A stretch of 64,000 bases of DNA from the NCBI GenBank assembly GCA_009809945.1, contig WTPW01000013.1, forward strand, positions 188,406 through 252,405, read 5' to 3'. Within the stretch, counting starts at the first letter, position 1; every line of letters begins with the position of its first letter. This DNA comes from Gigaspora margarita (Eukaryota > Glomeromycota > Glomeromycetes > Diversisporales > Gigasporaceae). A program made the position numbers and the translations under genes. Under the pieces are notes generated by a model. The model made no database searches and was not told where the DNA came from. It saw only the letters and a list, made by a program, of their open reading frames with translations. Of this stretch, positions 57,241 to 64,000 are shown piece by piece.

Positions 57241-58790
57241 ACCACGCTGATTTCATTGAATCTTACTGGTAATAATCTTGGATCTGAAGGAGGAAAAGCA
57301 ATGGCAGATGCGCTTTGTAAAAATACTATGCTGAAATATTTAAATCTTAAACAGAATTCTCTTGGTTTAGAAGGGGGAAAAGCATTAGCAGATGCACTTT
57401 GCAAGAACACTACGCTAACTTTTTTGAATCTTGAAGAGAATGTTCTTGAATTTGAAGGAGTAAATGCATTAGCAGATGCACTTTTCAAGAACACCACGTT
57501 GGCTTCTTTGAATCTTACTAAAAATGATCTTAAATCAAAAGAAGGAAAAGCACTAGCAGTTGCGCTCTTCAAGAATACCACACTAACTTTTTTGGATCTT
57601 GGTGATAATGAACTTGGAGCAGAAGGAGGTAAAGCATTAGCAGGTGCAATTTACAAGAATACCTCGCTAACTTCTTTGAGCCTTTATAATAATAATCTTG
57701 GATCAGAAGGAGGAAAAGTATTAGCAGATGCACTTTGCAAGAACTCTACGCTAACCTTTTTGAATCTTCAAGGTAATAATCTTGGATCAGAAGGAGGAAA
57801 AGCACTAGCAGATGCACTTTGCAAGAACGCTACATTGAAAATTTTGAATCTTAGTTATAATAACCTTGGATCAGAAGAAGGAAAAGCATTAGCAGACGCA
57901 CTTTGCCAGAACTCTACATTGAAAGATTTTATTCTTAGTTATAATAAACTTGGATCAGAAGAAGGAAAATCATTAGCAGATGCACTTTGCAAGAATACCA
58001 CGTTAACTTCTTTGAATCTCCGTTATAATAATCTTGGATCAGAAGGAGGAAAAGCATTAGCAGATTCACTTTGCAAGAATTCCACGTTAACATTTTTGGA
58101 TCTTAATCATAATTGTCTTGGACCAGAAGGTGGAAAAGCATTGGCAGATGCACTTTGCAAGAACTTTACGCTGACTTCTTTGAATCTTGGATATAATGAA
58201 CTTGGATCAGAAGGAGGAAAAGCATTAGCTGATGCACTTTGCGAGAATACCACACAGACTTCTTTGGATCTTGAAGTAAATGATCTTGAATCAGAAGTAG
58301 GAAAAGCACTAGCAGATGCACTCTTCAAGAATACAACACTGACTTCTTTAGATCTTGGTAAAAATAATCTTGGATCAGAAGGAGGAAAAGCATTTGCAGA
58401 TGCACTTTGCAAAAATGTTACATTGACTTTTTTGAATCTTTGTAATAATAATATTGGATCTGAGGGAGGAAAAGCATTAGCTGATGCACTTTATAAGAAT
58501 TCCACACTGACTTCTTTGAATCTTTTAAGTAATGAACTTGGATCAGAAGGAGTAAAAGCATTAGCAGATGCACTTCGCAAGAACTCCACGCTGAAAGATT
58601 TGGATCTTCAAAATAATAATCTTGGAGCAGAAGGAGGAAAAGCATTAGCTGATGCACTTCACAAAAACTCATCGTTGACTTCTTTGAATCTTATAGAAAA
58701 TGAAATTGGGTTAGAAGCAGGAAAAGCATTAGTGGATGCACTTTGCAAAAACACTACTCTTACTTCTTTTGTTCTTGATGATAAGATTTA
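57241..58790 (+). repeat. 84-bp coding tandem repeat, LRR array
   Basis: About nineteen units of 84 bp (28 codons), with variants of gcattagcagatgcactttgc and tctttgaatctt. The array in the 21.9-kb gene has the same unit. High similarity favours unequal exchange and gene conversion, so repeat number may differ between strains. Confidence 0.85.
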
Positions 58791-58849
58791 TTATAAATTA
58801 ATCAAGACAAGGGGTGTCAATCTAAAGATAATGATCTGTTGATTAAGCT

Positions 58850-59800
58850 TTCATCTATTATCTTTATCTATTCATTGCACTATTATCCAAATCATTTATC
58901 TAGATTATCTGGTGGTGCTATCTTTTAATAAGATTGCTATGCAATTTCATATTACTAGGACTAGTATTAAATGTCAATTTTAAAATAACAGCTTATTTTT
59001 ATACTCAAATACCTTCTATGGTTATACTGTAGAATAATCTTATTGGCTAAATAACCCGTGACAATCACTTAAGTTAAACAACTTGGATCTTATAACTGTC
59101 ATTTTTTCATAGACATTTTAATAATTAGATTTAAAATTTGTATTTCACAAAATAAATGTTAGCAAATCATTAGAAAGATCGTTTCAATTAATTTAGTAAT
59201 CGACGTCAAAATTTTTGAATTGTGATACTGCATAGTACACAATTACAATAAAGTTAACAGCATTTTTGATTAGTACTATATTTTAGTATTATAGTCATGC
59301 CCTCGCACGAGACAAACTAATTATATGTTCATAGTTTTTATTGAATATTATAATAATTAAAATAATAATAATTTATTTAATGATTCTATTTTTAAACTCT
59401 AATTTCAACCCTAGTGAAACTCGGTATTCAAATTTTTATCAGATATAAATTTTAAATTAATTATTCGCATTCACCTTCCTAACTTCAATTACATTTTGGT
59501 AACAAATTCGTTAGTTTTATGTCGCCTGGTTATATCATGGCAAATACTATAATATCAATTTGTAATATAGAGTTATTGGTGCGGAGAATTCAATAATGGT
59601 ATTACCAGGCTTCCTACAACGATCGGAAATTAAATTTAAGTAATCGATAATCTTTAAATTAAATTGCATACTACGCTTAGCGATAATAAAATTATTAATA
59701 AAAAGAAAATATTGCGACGTAGATTGAGTTTTATATAAATACCAGATTCATTCGTATTTTTTTTCATTATCTTTCTTCTTCTCTGCAAATCATTCTTTAA
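58850..59800. other. 3' flank of the BTB-BACK-LRR gene, nothing recognised
   Basis: AT-rich intergenic DNA. A minus-strand frame at 59654-59848 is hydrophobic and unsupported. Confidence 0.3.
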
Positions 59801-59804
59801 ATAG

Positions 59805-59929
59805 TATAAAAAAATTCCAAAAATAAAAATAAAACAGATACTTATCATAAACCCAAAATGAAGAAATAAATGAGATTATTAATGGCACGATCCCTGCAAA
59901 CACCAATAAAGCAACTGGATGTAACATTG
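59805..59929 (-). other. Short hydrophobic frame, possible exon remnant
   Basis: The minus strand reads PVALLVFAGIVPLIISFISS then FWVYDK, a clear membrane-spanning segment followed by a charged end. A possible intron (GTATCT donor, TTGCAG acceptor) would join DK to EEER and a stop. The apparent start codon at 59929 lies within the end of the palindromic element at 59919-60082, so the true 5' part may have been displaced. I cannot name the family. Confidence 0.25.
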
Positions 59930-60082
59930 TCAAAAACAAATATTTACTAATTTTAAAACAGAAATTATATGTAAAATTATGCTCTAAACAATTTTGCTAC
60001 TAAGTAAAGTTGTTCAGTGCATAATTTTTTTATATAATTTCTGTTCAAAATTAGTAAATATTTGTTTTTGACAAAGTTACAT
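59919..60082. mobile_element. Palindromic MITE, 164 bp
   Basis: The ends atgtaacattgtcaaaaaca and tgtttttgacaaagttacat are inverted, and arms pair nearly to the centre (aaatatttactaatttt, acagaaattatat). No target duplication was seen. Confidence 0.65.
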
Positions 60083-60183
60083 TTTGAAATTGTACAGAAT
60101 TAACAAAATTTTGACTTAGTTTTTAAGCTCAATTTTTTCTCCTTTTCATGTTTTATATAACTGTAAAATTTAATTTTAAGTAA

Positions 60184-60348
60184 GGGGCATGCCATTTATT
60201 ATGTGATATTTTTTACTTAGTAGCCACCCCATCCATGTATGATGTGATCACTTTATTTAATTTTGATTTGTTAATATAATATATAGACATGATTACTATT
60301 ACTAACCATGTATCCATGATAAAAATCATGTGATAAATGGCATGCCCC
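60184..60348. mobile_element. PIF/Harbinger-type MITE, 165 bp, TAA duplication
   Basis: Ends ggggcatgccatttat and ataaatggcatgcccc are perfect inverted repeats. The 3-bp duplication TAA lies at 60181-60183 and 60349-60351. A GGGGCATGCC end with a TAA target fits PIF/Harbinger. Its ends could be compared with any Harbinger relative of the pseudogene at 39.5 kb. Confidence 0.8.
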
Positions 60349-60351
60349 TAA

Positions 60352-61222
60352 TTAGTTAAGCTGAAATAATCTTTAACTTAAAGTTCATAGTAAATTCATA
60401 TGTTTTATTATAATTTTTATTATAGACAACATTTGGACCTATTTTAAAAGAACATGTCATAGGTCTGATATATAGATAATTATACATCAATTCTTATCTA
60501 ATCTAAATAATAAAAAGCTATATAGTTAATTATCTATAATAATTCACTAATTGGAATATTTCTATATAGTATATATAATAGAAATTCTATAAATTTATAT
60601 ACTTGGTATCTTACCTTCACTAAATAGTAACCTCTTGGTTTTACTTTTTTTGTTTTATATACAAAATTTAGTTAGTCTGGTTGTTTTATACTTTGAACTA
60701 TATATATTTAAATAGAACTTTACTAAGAAATAGCAATATAACAGTATAGGATTAATTTGAATTAAATAAATATATTGTAGTGTAGCTCAAATACTTCAAG
60801 TTTGCTTAGAAGACTTGTTGTCCTTCATAGCAGAATTAAGTTATGTGAGATTTTAAATAAGTATTATAAAACAATATAAAAAAGCTTTATTAATTGTGTA
60901 ACTAATCTACAAATAATCAGATAGTCCCACCTGTTACTACAAGAGTTGCTTTTAGTGTTGTCTTGATTTAATCTGGGATAGAGAATATTATAAAATAACA
61001 ATTACACAATTTATATTTATACCAATAGTGATATCCAGTTTATAAGAAATTTTCAAAAAAAAATCAAAGTGGTATAGATACAGTACCTGCTATAAATATC
61101 TGATCCCAGATAACTTTTTATAGAGGATTTAAAGTGATTTAAAATTTTCTTTAACAAAAGAATATCATAAAAGCTGATCATCCATACTTTTTGTAGATAA
61201 TAAAACATCTATGTTGGGCACC
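60352..61222. other. AT-rich non-coding stretch
   Basis: Nothing recognised. No open frame with motifs. Confidence 0.3.
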
Positions 61223-62728
61223 TATCCCTTAGTTTGTAAAGGTTTGCAGGCAAAATTGCCTATATTATTACTATAAATATATCTTTGATCTACTTTTTTA
61301 ATTATTTAAAATATTTAAATAAAATTTGGTATGATAATATTTGAAAACAAGGGTTATATTTTTGAATAACTTAATTTTATATTATAAAACAAAAAGTTTA
61401 TGTTGCTTATAAGCTAAAAATATTTAATTTTAAAAAATTTTTTAATCAAAAAAATAATTTACAATATCTATGCAAATTATTTAAATATTGGTTTTAAAAA
61501 TATAGTTCCTAATACAATATTGTAGTTTATATAAAGGATTACAACTTTTATTATTGCACTTTAATTGATAATCTGCCTGTCAGCTGAAAAGTGATAAAAT
61601 GTGGCATGCTTCTATCTAAAATTTTTTTCTTATTAAGTTAATAATATATGCCACTAATTGAAAGTTTTAAAGCTTGTCGAGACGCATTTAACAGTTGTTA
61701 GATCAACCAAATCAGCCCAGTGGATGGCGAGATATCATTGAAAAATAATTGGGCAACTATATAAAATCCCGTGATGGAGATTACATATAAAAATCACTAT
61801 AGGCAAAATGTGGCATGCTTCTATCTAAAAGTTTTTTCTTACTAAGTTAACGATACATGTCCACTAATTGAAAGTTGTAGAGCACATTGAGATGCATCTA
61901 ATGGTAGTTAGATCATCCAAATTGGCTAAGTAGATGGTGAGATATCATTGAAAAATGATTGGCTGACTATATAAAATCTCTATGTAAACAAACATTGTTT
62001 ACATATAGTTAGCCAATCGTTTTAAAAATATCTCACCATTCACTGGGCCGAATTGGATGATCTAACCACTATTAGATGCGTCTCATTGAGCTCTACAACC
62101 TTCAATTAGTGGATATGTATTGTTAGCTTAGTAAGAAAAAACTTTTAGATAGAGCACACCACATTTCGCCTATAGTGATTTTCATATATAATCTCTGTCA
62201 TGGGATTTTATATAGTCAGCTGATCATTTTTCGATGATATCTCACCATCCATTGGGCCGATTTGGATGAGTCAACTACCTTAGATGTGTCTTGATGAGCT
62301 CTATAACTTTCAATCAGTGGACATATGTCATTAACTTAATATAAGAAAAAAATTTTAGATAGAAGCATGCTATATTTCATCACTTTCCAGTTGACAGATA
62401 GATTATCAATTAAGTAATTTACTTGTAAAAATTAAGACTTGTATTAGAAGTAAAATTTTTTTTATAGACAGAGACATATAAAATTTGAGAAAACCTAAAG
62501 AAAAAATTCTATAGTAAAAGTTCCAAAACAAAAACTTTAAACTTTTATTATACCAAAGTTTTTTAATAATTTAAAAAATTTTTTAATAAAGTTAATAAAA
62601 CAAACCTAATATTATATTTTTTACTTAAAAATTATATAGCTAAAATTAATATTTAAAGTTTTATTTAAAAAATTTAAAATTTTAAAATTTATGCAGGCAA
62701 ATATGCCTGCATAACAAATTAAGGGATA
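61223..62728. mobile_element. TATCCCTTAG-ended MITE, copy 2, host of the palindrome
   Basis: The left end tatcccttagtttgta, followed by gcaggcaaaattgcct, pairs with the right aggcaaatatgcctgc, then acaaattaagggata. Aligned to the 45338 copy, the arms match up to attgca-ctttaa, where the 845-bp palindromic insertion starts, and resume after it with ttacttgtaaaaattaagac. Confidence 0.7.
61565..62409. mobile_element. 845-bp palindromic element of four related units, TTAA flanks
   Basis: Inverted ends ttgataatctgcctgtcagc and its near complement are flanked by TTAA at 61561-61564 and 62410-62413. The left arm holds two direct copies of a unit of about 200 bp (61600 and 61809; gtggcatgcttctatctaaa, ccactaattgaaag, gatggtgagatatcattgaa). 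The right arm holds two inverted copies. The centre near 61995 is tatgtaaacaaacattgttt. A TTAA target is typical of piggyBac-type elements, but since the symmetry includes TTAA this is tentative. It is non-coding. Confidence 0.7.
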
Positions 62729-62767
62729 ATAAAAATTGCTATACTTATCACAGACATACATCATAGC

Positions 62768-63270
62768 CCACTTTTTATTTAAATTAATATAAATGTTCTA
62801 ACAATAATGCAGTCAATCTCAAAGTTTAAGGGCTCTTTTGAATTCTACAGTCTTGTAGAATTCAAAAGAGGCCTCAAACATTGATATGGGCTAAGTTGGT
62901 CTCAAAATACATGGCTGAAAATTTAAAAAAAATTAAATAATTATTTGATTCTGCCAAAATTTAAACAAAAATATTTTGACAATAATGTGATCAATTTTAA
63001 TATTTAAAGGCTTTTTTTGAATTCTATATGCATGTAAAATTCAAAAGAGCACTTAAACATTAAAATTGATCACATGGTTGTCAAAATATATGCATTTAAG
63101 TTTTTTAAAAAATTTTATTTCAACACTTTTCCAATTAACTAAATTTTAAATAAAAATATCTTAGCATTGACATAATCAATTTTAATGCTTGATAGCTCTT
63201 TTTAATTCTGCATATATATAGAATTAAAAAGAGCTATCAAACATTAAAATTGATCATTTAAAAATTTAGA
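62768..63270. repeat. Three tandem units each with a perfect or near-perfect hairpin
   Basis: Units of about 180 bp start near 62768, 62946 and 63128. Each has aataaaaatntt...tcaatttnaa, then a stem of 16-20 bp: gcctcttttgaattctac-like arms at 62830-62872, ctttttttgaattctat at 63009-63050, gatagctctttttaattct at 63189-63239. Loops are 6-12 bases. Each is followed by aaacattaaaattgatca. Sequence outside the stems is more diverged than within. Confidence 0.65.
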
Positions 63271-63587
63271 GGTACTTATCATATATAAAAATACATGAAC
63301 TTTATAATTATGTGATATCCTGATATAGAGGATTATTGGTCACAAAAAAATATGGATAACCTATATCTGTGATACTCTTTATGCACCAAAAATTTTAAGA
63401 CATTACAAATTAACTCTGGGAAATTACTAGGGTCATATACTTATAGCTGGCTCTGTAGAAATTCTAATGCTTTTGTGATTTCTGTTTATCCCATTTCTAA
63501 AGGCTTCCAAGAATCAATTTATAATTTTAAATTATATTTTTTTAAAAGACTATTATTAGCTTCAAAGTGTGCTTCTTTATACCAAAT

Positions 63588-63791
63588 TCTATTATAAATA
63601 AGCACCTTTTTTGTGAAATTTTAAACTCAAATATTTTGAAAACTATCTAATCAAACTCAATAAAAATTATTTATTTAAATTTTATAAACTTATAAAGTTT
63701 TAAGTTAAAAAAATTTTTATTAAGTTTGATTAAATAATTTTCAAGTTATTTGAATTTAAATTTTCAAAAAAGGGTGCTTATTCATAATAGG
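63588..63791. mobile_element. Inverted-repeat MITE, about 204 bp
   Basis: The left end ctattataaataagcacctt pairs with the right end agggtgcttattcataatag. The arms continue through tttaaactcaaatattttga and ctaatcaaactcaataaaaa. No target duplication was resolved. Confidence 0.65.
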
Positions 63792-64000
63792 ATACAATAT
63801 TTACAAATAAAAGATATAATTAAATTTATTTAATTATATTTAATTTTAATTATATTTATTTTTAATTACATTTATTATTATAGTTTGATATATTATTTAT
63901 TTTTTGACTAATTTTAATATGTATTTTTATATTTTGAATTTTTAAATAATCAATAGTATTACAATATACAATTGGTTAAAAAAGTATATTAAATACTATT
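63792..64000. other. AT-rich end of window
   Basis: Tandem taattatatttaatttt-like words at 63815-63870. Nothing else seen. Confidence 0.3.

Larger units (their letters stand above)
55889..58842 (+). pseudogene. BTB-BACK-LRR protein gene with one frameshift
   Basis: Exon 1 is 55889-56142 and exon 2 starts at 56438 after a 295-bp intron (GTAAGT donor, AATAG acceptor), joining EIFIK-YIYGGL. Residues about 15-120 are BTB (KEFKAHTTILKYRSLYF). A BACK domain follows (YLIEYMTDWLHSNFNQVY, FNEIGLISLIKRDDLQMDE, IWNFIIKWG). A short helix leads to eighteen full 28-residue ribonuclease-inhibitor LRRs plus a last partial one (57241 to about 58790). At 57091-57099 the text aattatctc has one base more than the matching aatttctc of the 21.9-kb gene. 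The first frame therefore ends at 57116 (QSVRT) while the homologous KALELEEEIFEI lies in the next frame. Discounting that base the frame totals 886 codons including the stop, open throughout. It is either a recent null allele, two proteins, or a sequencing error. The role would be as for the first BTB gene; BACK usually helps CUL3 adaptor function. Confidence 0.8.

Noticed and set aside
57183-58672. Minus-strand open frames opposite the second LRR array
   Set aside because: Same artefact as above: periodic antisense translation of the LRR repeat.

Overview
The window looks like nuclear DNA of an arbuscular mycorrhizal fungus, most likely Rhizophagus or a close relative in the Glomeromycotina. 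It is very AT-rich, its introns are short with GTAAG donors, and it carries three gene families typical of these genomes. These are BTB proteins, ribonuclease-inhibitor-type leucine-rich-repeat (LRR) proteins, and tyrosine-kinase-like proteins whose N-terminus has a CxxC...WCQxCD knuckle, GWTSGN, FQLKA, EWI and WLDG. The assignment rests on recalled family hallmarks, not on a search.

Layout. 1-18.4 kb is old, CpG-poor repeat: small inverted-repeat elements (MITEs), tandem repeats, a 5'-truncated LINE between 17-bp target duplications (8.78-12.01 kb) and a Ty3/gypsy scrap at 16.5 kb. 18.4-31.8 kb has more CpG and holds the first gene, a spliced BTB-LRR gene on the minus strand (21.94-23.73 kb), among several hAT-like and TA-flanked MITEs. 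31.9-33.6 kb is a minus-strand array of four exon-sized kinase N-lobe units. 33.6-42.8 kb is a MITE cluster: three TA-flanked elements side by side, a three-level nest at 38-39.3 kb, a PIF/Harbinger transposase pseudogene broken by a Mutator-like MITE, and a tRNA-derived SINE with a 17-bp target duplication. 43.3-44 kb is a decayed kinase C-lobe. 45-47.8 kb is another set of nested elements. 51.0-51.34 kb is a second kinase N-terminus cut by a hAT-type end. 55.9-58.8 kb is a BTB-BACK-LRR gene, intact except for one frameshift. 59.8-64 kb is again repeat, including an 845-bp palindrome and three tandem hairpin units.

How the parts relate. The protein genes are lineage-expanded families of presumed protein-protein interaction or signalling function, and nothing suggests an operon or metabolic pathway. 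The main theme is element biology. At least ten elements have hAT-like termini (often YAGTGTT), most with clear 8-bp target duplications, and most have an interior built from one short, usually palindromic word that differs between elements. Many sit inside older MITEs. A hAT-type end with the same 13-bp terminus cuts two kinase copies at the same 8-bp site, one keeping the 5' side and the other the 3' side. All coordinates, repeat pairings and target duplications were read by eye; weaker ones are marked by confidence.
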